Source: a virus. From it: DNA of 22,494 bases. A program made the translations under genes and the position numbers. The notes beneath the pieces were generated by a model, which did no database searches, was not told the origin of the DNA, and worked only from the letters and a program-made list of their open reading frames with translations. Within the stretch, counting starts at the first letter, position 1; every line of letters begins with the position of its first letter. Shown in pieces: positions 1 through 4,932 of the stretch. The stretch is taken from IMG/VR virus record IMGVR_UViG_3300009136_000039, positions 1 to 22,494 of that record. One strand, 5' to 3'.

Positions 1-78
1 GGATTATATGGTATTCTACTGTTTTGGTTATTAGTCTTAACTGGTATAGTCTCCATCATGAAATGTTTCACATCCTGA
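1..78 (+). CDS. 3' end of a membrane protein (partial, cut by window edge)
   Basis: Frame 1 is open from the first base to a TGA at 76-78 and encodes 25 residues. About 19 of them are strongly hydrophobic (GLYGILLFWLLVLTGIVSIM), followed by a short polar tail with a Cys. This looks like a C-terminal transmembrane segment of a gene that starts before the window. The stop codon overlaps the GAAAGGA ribosome binding site of the next gene, which fits the tight spacing seen elsewhere. Function cannot be said: a holin-like or accessory membrane protein is possible. The fragment is short, so the frame could be open by chance. Confidence 0.5.
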   Translation, partial: GLYGILLFWLLVLTGIVSIMKCFTS

Positions 79-87
79 AAGGAACCC

Positions 88-519
88 ATGACCCCAGACC
101 AAATCATCCAACTCCGCCACCTCCTCGACCGGGCAATAGTGCGATTAAGTGTTACCGATACAGAATCCGAATGTGTTATACGTCAGGCTTACGCCCTCCT
201 CCCCTGTCCCACCTGCAACGACTCTGGGCGAGTACCTACTTTCGACCAGGCAAGCGGTTTAGCCGATGCTGACCCCTGCCCCGACTGCATTGACGGTAAA
301 ATCCTTAAAGTTATTGATGGTCATATCATTACCGCCGAGGATATTCCCTGCCCCACCTGCAACGGCACAAAAAAAATGCCGGAGTACAAAGTAGAAAATG
401 GGAAAAGTATGAGTCAGAATTGTTTACATCGGCCAGAATGTGCGATTAATACAATTAGCTCAATAAGGAAATGTACTTGTGATGGGCCTAAAGCTATGCC
501 TTGTCCTGACTGCAAATAA
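88..519 (+). CDS. DnaJ-type zinc-knuckle protein, function unknown
   Basis: 143 residues. The start is fixed by GAAAGGA at 78-84, just upstream of the ATG. The N-terminal 35 residues look helical; the rest carries repeated CxxC pairs: C40/C43 (CPTCNDSG), C64/C67 (CPDCIDG), C88/C91 (CPTCNGT), and a final pair C139/C142 at the C-terminus, plus C112, C118, C129 and C131. CPxCxGxG-like knuckles are the zinc-binding unit of DnaJ central domains, but there is no J domain, so this is not a co-chaperone by sequence. A stand-alone zinc-binding protein contacting host protein or nucleic acid is the reasonable inference. It is one of four Cys-rich small proteins in the window. A strong promoter begins three bases after its stop. 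Confidence 0.85.
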   Translation: MTPDQIIQLRHLLDRAIVRLSVTDTESECVIRQAYALLPCPTCNDSGRVPTFDQASGLADADPCPDCIDGKILKVIDGHIITAEDIPCPTCNGTKKMPEYKVENGKSMSQNCLHRPECAINTISSIRKCTCDGPKAMPCPDCK

Positions 520-522
520 CCC

Positions 523-550
523 TTGACACATTCCCCCAATCTGCTATAAT
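523..550 (+). promoter_or_regulatory. Strong sigma70-type promoter for the structured RNA
   Basis: Perfect TTGACA at 523-528 and perfect TATAAT at 545-550 with a 16-bp spacer. The predicted transcription start is near 557. The promoter sits immediately after the stop of the zinc-knuckle gene and points at the hairpin-rich segment that follows. Confidence 0.88.
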
Positions 551-556
551 GAATGG

Positions 557-668
557 TATGAAAGAACGAATGCGGTCAGGTAATCGAAATCATACACATC
601 ATACGGGACACAACCCGTGTATCAGGGGGTCGGTTGGGCTGACCGCTTCCCGGCCCCCGACTTTTTTT
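557..668 (+). ncRNA. Putative phage small structured RNA (promoter-to-terminator, about 110 nt)
   Basis: Seen: a consensus promoter ends at 550 and a terminator ends in a T-run at 662-668, leaving a transcript of about 110 nt with no ribosome binding site of its own. Three pairings can be drawn by eye: ATACGGG (601-607) with CCCGTGT (614-620, one G-U, 6-nt loop); GGGGGTCGG (625-633) with CCGGCCCCC (650-658, one G-U); and GCGGTCAG (572-579) with CTGACCGC (639-646). The last segment lies inside the loop of the second hairpin, so together they would form a pseudoknot. Inference: a phage regulatory or decoy RNA, or a 5' leader whose terminator controls the zinc protein and RepA-like gene downstream. 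I do not recognise a known RNA family. An in-frame ATG at 558 opens 44 codons, but the peptide looks unnatural. Confidence 0.6.
625..668 (+). terminator. Rho-independent terminator of the small RNA
   Basis: A 9-bp GC-rich stem (625-633 with 650-658, one G-U wobble) has a 16-nt loop and is followed after three bases by seven T at 662-668. The loop holds CTGACCGC, complementary to 572-579 upstream, so folding of the leader could influence termination. Confidence 0.8.
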
Positions 669-681
669 ACGAAAGGAAAAA

Positions 682-837
682 ATGAAAACTAAGAATCTCT
701 ATATAAGAAAGTACCTCTGCTGGCTGTTAGGCCACAACTATATCTGCCTACGTCGTTCTCACACAGCCCGAAGTGAAGTAACTGGCTGGATATGCCAACA
801 TTGTGGTAAACAACGACACGAACAGTGGGACACCTAA
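682..837 (+). CDS. 51-residue Cys/His mini-protein, DUF1660-like pattern
   Basis: An ORF of 51 codons (ATG 682, TAA 835-837) with a good GAAAGGA site at 671-677. The protein carries C13, then LLGH (H18), C22, and a CQHCG unit (C38/C41) followed by a Trp near the end. This Cys..LGH..Cys..CxxCG layout resembles small prophage zinc-ribbon proteins of the DUF1660 type; that link is from memory of the pattern. The gene lies between the terminator of the upstream RNA and the RepA-like ATPase, so its expression depends on terminator read-through or an unseen promoter. The function is unknown; a small zinc-binding accessory or host-takeover protein is an inference. Confidence 0.7.
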   Translation: MKTKNLYIRKYLCWLLGHNYICLRRSHTARSEVTGWICQHCGKQRHEQWDT

Positions 838-849
838 AATAAATCTCCT

Positions 850-1953
850 ATGGGTATAGCTAAAAAAGAAGCTGATTTTATCTGGGGCGACAAAGTTAAG
901 GTCGAGTTCATCGACTGGCTCTGGCCTAACCGCTACCCCCTCAGAATGCTCTCAATAATGGCGGGTATCGGCGGAGTCAGTAAATCCACCTTCCTTCTCT
1001 ATATGATTGCCCAAATCACGACTGGCCGGCCCTGGATAGACGACCCTCCCGGCACAACCCGAGAACCTGCCGATTGCATCCTGCTCTCCGCCGAGGATCA
1101 ACCCGGCGATATAATAATACCCCGCCTCATGGCTATGCAAGCTGACATCTCCCGGGTCTGTATCCTCAAGGGCAAAAAAATAACAATGGACGACGGCCAG
1201 GTAGGACTTGTAGGCATCGACAACCTCTCCAAAGACAAAACAGGCGACCTCGATATGCTCTTGGAAGTCCTTGATGCAGCCCCTAATCCAAAATTAGTGG
1301 GTATAGACCCCTACACCTCTTATATGGGTTCAAAAGCTGACTCCAACGACAATATAGCTATCCGCAGTTTTCTCCGACCTCTTGGCGAAATCGCAGCAGA
1401 CTACAATTTAGCCATGATAGGCATTACCCACCTCAACAAAAAAGAGGACGCTTCCGCCGATTTCCGACTCCTTGGCTCTGTAGGCCAACAAAATGCCGCC
1501 CGGATGTGTTGGCTTTTCTCTCAAGACCCTGATGCAGAAGATCGACGCTATATGGTATGGCTCAAAGGCAACCTCTGCCGCCGCAACACCGGCCTTGCCT
1601 ACCGTCTCATAAACGTCCCGGTCAAGCAGCCTGGAACCGAAAGAACAGAATTCTACTCTCAAGTCTGCCTCGAAAAAGAACCCGTCCTGCACACAGCCGC
1701 CGAACTCTTGGCCCCCAAACCCAAAAAATCCAGCTGTCCCCGCAAACAATCCGAAGCCTCCGAGTGGCTCGAATCGTTTTTATCCGAAGGCCCGGTCGAT
1801 TCCAAAATAATTTTCGAGGAAGGCGAAGCCCTCGGCTACTCTTCAGCCACTCTAAACCGAGTCAAGAAATCAATGAAAATTTTAGGTATCCCCATCCGAG
1901 ACACAGTCAACGGCAAAGTTTTACGCTGGGATTGGAGGTCACAATCGTCATAA
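850..1953 (+). CDS. RepA-like (AAA_25) hexameric replicative ATPase/helicase
   Basis: 367 residues. The RecA-like core is clear: Walker A at 39-47 (GIGGVSKST), a SAED acidic motif at 80-83, Walker B-type LVGIDPY with D153, THLNK sensor at 193-197, and the GSVGQQNAARMCWLF stretch near 209-223, which is typical of plasmid and phage RepA-type ATPases. The C-terminal 75 residues (about 295-360) look like the winged-helix tail usual in this family. Expected role: DNA unwinding or helicase loading at the phage origin, as a cytoplasmic hexamer. Odd points: the Walker A has Ser where the family has Gly before Lys (VSKST rather than VGKST), and there is no Shine-Dalgarno before the ATG. Instead, TAAAAT lies at 835-840. 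A repeat-rich gap that could be its binding site follows directly. The coding strand is strikingly C-rich and G-poor. Confidence 0.9.
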   Translation: MGIAKKEADFIWGDKVKVEFIDWLWPNRYPLRMLSIMAGIGGVSKSTFLLYMIAQITTGRPWIDDPPGTTREPADCILLSAEDQPGDIIIPRLMAMQADISRVCILKGKKITMDDGQVGLVGIDNLSKDKTGDLDMLLEVLDAAPNPKLVGIDPYTSYMGSKADSNDNIAIRSFLRPLGEIAADYNLAMIGITHLNKKEDASADFRLLGSVGQQNAARMCWLFSQDPDAEDRRYMVWLKGNLCRRNTGLAYRLINVPVKQPGTERTEFYSQVCLEKEPVLHTAAELLAPKPKKSSCPRKQSEASEWLESFLSEGPVDSKIIFEEGEALGYSSATLNRVKKSMKILGIPIRDTVNGKVLRWDWRSQSS

Positions 1954-1992
1954 CCGCTACAACCCACTTGCAGACCCCTGATACAGAAGAAT

Positions 1993-2025
1993 TGATAATC
2001 TGGTTTATTAGGCTAATAATCCAGA
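1993..2025. repeat. Near-perfect 25-bp palindrome with TGATAATCTGG half-site
   Basis: CTGGTTTATTAG (2000-2011) mirrors CTAATAATCCAG (2013-2024) around one central base with a single mismatch; T1999 and A2025 extend the pairing. The left arm overlaps the half-site TGATAATCTGG at 1993-2003, and CCAGACAATCA at 2021-2031 is a weaker inverted copy. There is no T-run after it, so it is a more likely protein-binding site than a terminator. Confidence 0.65.
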
Positions 2026-2097
2026 CAATCAGAACCCCTCCCCCCCTGCTCCGCAGGCAAAAACCGACCTCACGACCTCAAAACGGCACTTTTCTAC

Positions 2098-2126
2098 CCA
2101 GGTTATCAAACCGACTGATAATCTGG
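2098..2126. repeat. Inverted repeat of the TGATAATCTGG half-site
   Basis: CCAGGTTATCA (2098-2108) and TGATAATCTGG (2116-2126) pair over 11 bp with one G-T and a 7-nt loop. The right arm is identical to 1993-2003, so the same half-site is used twice within 135 bp. It fits a dimeric DNA-binding protein or origin iterons. Confidence 0.65.
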
Positions 2127-2187
2127 ATTCAAAGTCTATTACGAAGGGTTCTAACTATAACGAATATAACGATTATAGGAGCAAAAA

Positions 2188-2406
2188 ATGAATCCATACA
2201 GAGGCATAACCTATCCTAAGATGTTCGCTAATAAGCTGATTTGGTGGCTCTGGAGAAAGTTCATGTGCCCCCAAGAAAAACACTTACTTGATGAATGTTG
2301 GTCAGGCGAGTTCTGGTATCTATCTTGTGATGCCTGTGGCCTCGAAATCCACATCAACAAAATAGAAGAAACATATTACACCTTAAAAAAAGAAAAAAAG
2401 ACTTGA
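2188..2406 (+). CDS. Small Cys-rich protein (72 aa), unknown
   Basis: 72 residues, started by an ATG 10 bases after a TAGGAGC ribosome binding site. The N-terminal 25 residues are aromatic and basic (LIWWLWRKFMC); then come C27, H32, C37, C48 and C51 (CDACG), spaced like a mini zinc ribbon, and a Lys-rich tail. The arrangement echoes the 51-residue protein at 682, so the two may be diverged relatives flanking the RepA-like gene. Its stop codon lies inside the -35 element of the next promoter. The function is unknown. Confidence 0.7.
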   Translation: MNPYRGITYPKMFANKLIWWLWRKFMCPQEKHLLDECWSGEFWYLSCDACGLEIHINKIEETYYTLKKEKKT

Positions 2407-2431
2407 CTCCCTGCGGAGGTTGTGTTAAGAT
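2403..2431 (+). promoter_or_regulatory. Extended -10 promoter giving a leaderless or near-leaderless transcript
   Basis: TTGACT at 2403-2408, a 17-bp spacer and TAAGAT at 2426-2431, with TG at 2423-2424 forming an extended -10. The first base of the next ATG is 2438, seven bases after the -10, which is where transcription would be expected to start. The spacer contains the complete dispersed motif CCTGCGGAGG (2410-2419). Confidence 0.72.
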
Positions 2432-2437
2432 AGAACC

Positions 2438-2743
2438 ATGAAAACTGACAACAACATAATCGGGCACGTCACGGAATGCTACGCCCACAACGCCTCTCAT
2501 TGTGTCCTCTCGGTCATCTCAAACGATGACCCCAGAGCATATCACTTTTTCTACATCCCCAAGACCCCGGACGTAAGTTTTGGAGACATCATCCAAATGA
2601 ATTTTGACACAAATCAATTCCATATCTTTAAGGGTAATTCCCGACTATCCTACCGAATAATCCCTCAACCATTTCCGGGCACCCTCTTGATGGAACTAAT
2701 CCAGGAACACATGAACAGAGAGGAACAACCTCCGCAGGGTTAA
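2438..2743 (+). CDS. Hypothetical protein, 101 aa, leaderless start likely
   Basis: The ATG at 2438 coincides with the predicted transcription start and has no Shine-Dalgarno sequence, so translation from a leaderless mRNA is inferred. The protein has a compact beta-rich look (GHVTECYAHNASHCVLSVI; YHFFYIP; SFGDIIQMNF), similar to small OB or cold-shock-sized proteins, but I cannot assign a family. It ends with PPQG, encoded by a copy of the dispersed CCTCCGCAGG motif (2729-2738), so the motif supplies its C-terminus. The next gene follows after 15 bases. Confidence 0.72.
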   Translation: MKTDNNIIGHVTECYAHNASHCVLSVISNDDPRAYHFFYIPKTPDVSFGDIIQMNFDTNQFHIFKGNSRLSYRIIPQPFPGTLLMELIQEHMNREEQPPQG

Positions 2744-2758
2744 ATAAGGGAACCAGAA

Positions 2759-3175
2759 ATGAACAAAAACGTACACTTTATGTCGTCACGATCTGATTGG
2801 ACAACCCCAGCAGACCTTCTTAAAGAACTGAATACTGAGTTCCTCTTTTCATTTGACCCCTGTCCTACCAATCCCACTTTCGATGGTCTCAACTGCGAAT
2901 GGGGTTATAGTAATTTTTGTAATCCTCCTTATGGCCGTCAAATAACGGCCTGGATAAAAAAGGGTTACGAAGAAAGTCTTAAAGGAAAACTCGTTGTATT
3001 CCTGATTCCCTCCAGAACGGATACCCGCTGGTGGCACGACTACATTATGAAAGCAGACGAGATTCGTTTTATCAGAGGTCGTCTAAAATTCGGTGGGGCC
3101 AAAAACTCTGCCCCCTTCCCAAGTTGCATAGCCGTATTTCGAGGAACCAAAAATGAAAAAACGAGGAATAATTAG
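2759..3175 (+). CDS. Phage DNA N6-adenine methyltransferase (Dam type)
   Basis: 138 residues. The start is supported by AAGGGA a few bases upstream. SSRSDWTTPADLL near the N-terminus, SFDPCP (31-36) and CNPPYG (54-59) are the hallmark motifs of the phage Dam family (PF05869). NPPY is the catalytic motif that positions the target adenine amino group, and the cofactor would be S-adenosylmethionine. The conserved WIKKGYEES and LIPSRTDTRWWHDYI blocks also match. It is somewhat short for the family (usually about 150-180 residues), but both ends look natural. The likely role is methylating phage DNA against host restriction or marking replication. The next gene overlaps it by 23 bases. Confidence 0.88.
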   Translation: MNKNVHFMSSRSDWTTPADLLKELNTEFLFSFDPCPTNPTFDGLNCEWGYSNFCNPPYGRQITAWIKKGYEESLKGKLVVFLIPSRTDTRWWHDYIMKADEIRFIRGRLKFGGAKNSAPFPSCIAVFRGTKNEKTRNN

Positions 3176-3857
3176 GTCATACTCTACTGGCCCCTACAAC
3201 AAAATGAACGACACCGAACAGTGGATACGCATATCCCAAGGATGTCCAAATTGTTGTCCATTCTGCTACGAACCTTCTGAGATGCTTGAATTTCATATTC
3301 CTAAAATAGAGCGAAATCTTGTCAAGATAATGGATATGAATCTACTGTCTCAGGCAACTGCTCTTGAGAGAATTGAACGGCTTGGGGCTGTAAGGGTAAA
3401 CAATAAGGTTGTCCACTACGAACTCGTATGTGGGATAGATCACCGATTTCTTACCATCATTCTTGCGAAAGCTCTCAAGTTCTCCCGATTCCAGAAAATT
3501 CGATTGGCGTGGGATTTTGCATACTTCGACCAGTTTAGAATCAGAAAAGCCCTGAAATTACTAATGGACTCTTGGTATAAACCTCGGGATATAACTGTCT
3601 TTATGATTTGCAACTGGGAAATCTCCTATGAGGAATGTCTCAAGAAATTGTATTTGTGTGCGATATGGTCAGTGAAAGTGGCTGATTGTTATTTCGATGG
3701 GCAGCTTTCCCCAAACATAGAACCTATCGGCTGGACAGCAGAGCAGATAAAAGATTTTCGCAAACGAGTCCGAAAGCATAATCAACTCGTGAATTTTGGA
3801 ATTGACCCCGAGCTAAAAAAACCACTTGAAACATCTCCGAAATCTGATATAATATAG
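3153..3857 (+). CDS. Phage radical SAM protein
   Basis: 234 residues with the cluster motif CPNCCPFC (C31, C35, C38; CxxxCxxC), which binds a [4Fe-4S] cluster and S-adenosylmethionine. The block QWIRISQGCPNCCPFCYEP is the usual N-terminal signature of a set of short phage radical SAM proteins. The barrel appears compact, about 200 residues after the motif, with no obvious second cluster or SPASM domain. The substrate is unknown; tRNA, peptide or nucleotide modification are all open. The start (ATG after GAGGAAC) lies within the end of the methyltransferase gene, implying co-translation. From here on, the + strand shifts from C-rich to G-rich. Its 3' end contains the promoter of the next gene. 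Confidence 0.8.
   Translation: MKKRGIIRSYSTGPYNKMNDTEQWIRISQGCPNCCPFCYEPSEMLEFHIPKIERNLVKIMDMNLLSQATALERIERLGAVRVNNKVVHYELVCGIDHRFLTIILAKALKFSRFQKIRLAWDFAYFDQFRIRKALKLLMDSWYKPRDITVFMICNWEISYEECLKKLYLCAIWSVKVADCYFDGQLSPNIEPIGWTAEQIKDFRKRVRKHNQLVNFGIDPELKKPLETSPKSDII
3826..3853 (+). promoter_or_regulatory. Promoter for the HTH/SLOG/terminase gene group
   Basis: TTGAAA at 3826-3831, a 16-bp spacer and perfect TATAAT at 3848-3853, with TG at 3845-3846 (extended -10). It lies inside the last codons of the radical SAM gene. The predicted start near 3860 leaves a leader of about 14 bases holding the GAAAGGA site. Confidence 0.78.
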
Positions 3858-3873
3858 GTTGAAAGGAAATGAT

Positions 3874-4281
3874 ATGGAAATACCGAAAGTACATGATTTT
3901 GGAGGCGGAGAGCTTGTTGAGTTGAGACAACTCGAAAAAACCTTTGGCATATCCCGCCTTGTAGCTCTCAGATACCTCAAGGCTCTACGCATCAAACCCT
4001 TATATATTGGGGAAGAGACTTTTTTCTCTCTGCCCACGTTCAATAGGATCATGTTCGTACTCAGTCGCCCAGGCAGCCCAGGATTTTTGTTTCCGGCAAG
4101 TCGGGCCAAGCGGGATCGACACCTCCTCAAGAAAGGTTATCTTGTTGAGGTCACGGACGAGATTCTTGAAGAGGCCAAGTCCCCACGAGTCCTGGCAGAA
4201 ATGGCGGCGGCTTCCGGTACAGATACCTCGATGGTAAAAAAACTAATCACCCACCCTCCACAGAAAGAAGGTGACAAATGA
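3874..4281 (+). CDS. Putative HTH DNA-binding protein
   Basis: 135 residues. I choose the ATG at 3874, not the in-frame TTG at 3859, because GAAAGGA (3861-3867) sits correctly before 3874. Residues about 16-40 (VELRQLEKTFGISRLVALRY) resemble a helix-turn-helix, followed by a wing-like strand pair (PLYIGEETFFSL) and a segment rich in Gly/Pro/Arg (SRPGSPGFLFPASRAKRDR). The C-terminal 45 residues are acidic then basic. A transcription regulator or a DNA-recognition component of packaging would both fit its place just before the terminase region. The family is not recognised with confidence. Its stop overlaps the next start (ATGA). Confidence 0.7.
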   Translation: MEIPKVHDFGGGELVELRQLEKTFGISRLVALRYLKALRIKPLYIGEETFFSLPTFNRIMFVLSRPGSPGFLFPASRAKRDRHLLKKGYLVEVTDEILEEAKSPRVLAEMAAASGTDTSMVKKLITHPPQKEGDK

Positions 4282-4679
4282 GGTTAGCAATCGTAGGTGG
4301 TCGAGATTTTGACGATTATACATTACTTGAAGTTTGGGTTGATTCGGTAATGTCAATGCAATTTGACCGTGAGGATAAAGTCTCCATTATATCAGGAGGA
4401 GCGAAAGGAGTGGATAGTTTAGGAGAACAATATGCTAATAATCATAAACTTGGGAAGGTTATTTGTAAGCCCAACTGGGACAAGTACGGCAAGTCGGCGG
4501 GGTTCATTCGCAATCAAACGATAGTTGACAACTGTGATATGGTTCTCGCCTTCTGGGATGGACAATCTCGCGGAACCGCCGACACAATCGAGAAAGCCAA
4601 AAAAGCAAAGAAACCAACTTTTATCATTTATTATGACAAACCAATACCTGTATTTGCAAAACCAATGAAAGGGATGTAA
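4278..4679 (+). CDS. SLOG-superfamily protein, YspA/DUF2493-like
   Basis: 133 residues that match the DUF2493 (YAcAr/YspA) layout closely: GGRDF at 7-11, IISGGAKGVDSLGEQYA at 37-53, a KYGKSAGFIRN block at 69-79, and AFWDGQSRGTADTI at 91-104. The GG and SGGAKG loops are the predicted nucleotide or nucleotide-derivative binding site of the Rossmann-like SLOG fold. The family is common in phages, and its ligand and role remain largely unproven; sensing or processing of a nucleotide signal is the usual proposal. It is translationally coupled to the upstream HTH gene through an ATGA overlap. Confidence 0.88.
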   Translation: MRLAIVGGRDFDDYTLLEVWVDSVMSMQFDREDKVSIISGGAKGVDSLGEQYANNHKLGKVICKPNWDKYGKSAGFIRNQTIVDNCDMVLAFWDGQSRGTADTIEKAKKAKKPTFIIYYDKPIPVFAKPMKGM

Positions 4680-4680
4680 A

Positions 4681-4932
4681 ATGAGAATGCCAAACGAAAA
4701 CGAAAATTTAGTCGGTAAAGTCTGTGTCTGTTCTGTAGGTCGTCCATTTATCGTGACTGGGACAAAAGACGATTTCGACTTTGCACCAAGCGTGAAATTT
4801 TGGACGGGACTTGGCCTTGATGGAAAAGGTACAGCGTGTAGTTCTGTTCCCTGCATCATAGCTGAAACCGGTCAGGAATTCCACGACACATTGGTGAAAC
4901 GGTTCGGCGGAAAGATGTCCTACAATGCCTAA
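4681..4932 (+). CDS. Hypothetical protein, 83 aa
   Basis: The ATG at 4681 is preceded by a GAAAGGGA site; a second in-frame ATG at 4687 is also possible. The protein begins with a charged stretch and then has a beta-rich core (GKVCVCSVGRPFIVTG; FWTGLGLDGKGTACSS) ending in a short helix (GQEFHDTLVKRFGGK). The G-KV-V-GRPF-VTG pattern looks like a small SH3- or OB-type barrel, but the function is unknown. It overlaps the next gene by 8 bases. Confidence 0.72.
   Translation: MRMPNENENLVGKVCVCSVGRPFIVTGTKDDFDFAPSVKFWTGLGLDGKGTACSSVPCIIAETGQEFHDTLVKRFGGKMSYNA

Larger units (their letters stand above)
1954..2187. other. 234-bp intergenic repeat cluster, candidate replication origin
   Basis: This is the longest gene-free stretch in the window. 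It contains two inverted repeats sharing the half-site TGATAATCTGG (1993-2003 and 2116-2126, with the inverted near-copy CCAGGTTATCA at 2098-2108), a tandem octamer CGACCTCA (2065-2072 and 2073-2080), one copy of the dispersed CTCCGCAG motif (2049-2056), and an AT-rich segment with TATAACGA repeated at a 9-bp step (2156-2163 and 2165-2172). Repeated sites plus an AT-rich block beside a RepA-like helicase gene is the usual look of an iteron-type origin. An operator region for the genes downstream is the main alternative. No strong promoter consensus is visible in it. Confidence 0.5.

Noticed and set aside
24-272. 82-codon open frame over the first gene
   Set aside because: It has no ribosome site and a Pro/Arg-rich composition typical of an alternate frame; the zinc-knuckle gene in the other frame has a strong site and coherent motifs.
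523-668. tRNA or tmRNA gene
   Set aside because: No cloverleaf with acceptor, anticodon and T-loop could be drawn, and no tRNA was seen elsewhere in the window.
1557-2219. 220-codon + strand frame across the end of the RepA-like gene and the intergenic repeats
   Set aside because: Its product is Arg/Pro/Gln-rich shadow translation, it has no ribosome site, and its tail is merely the repeat region translated.
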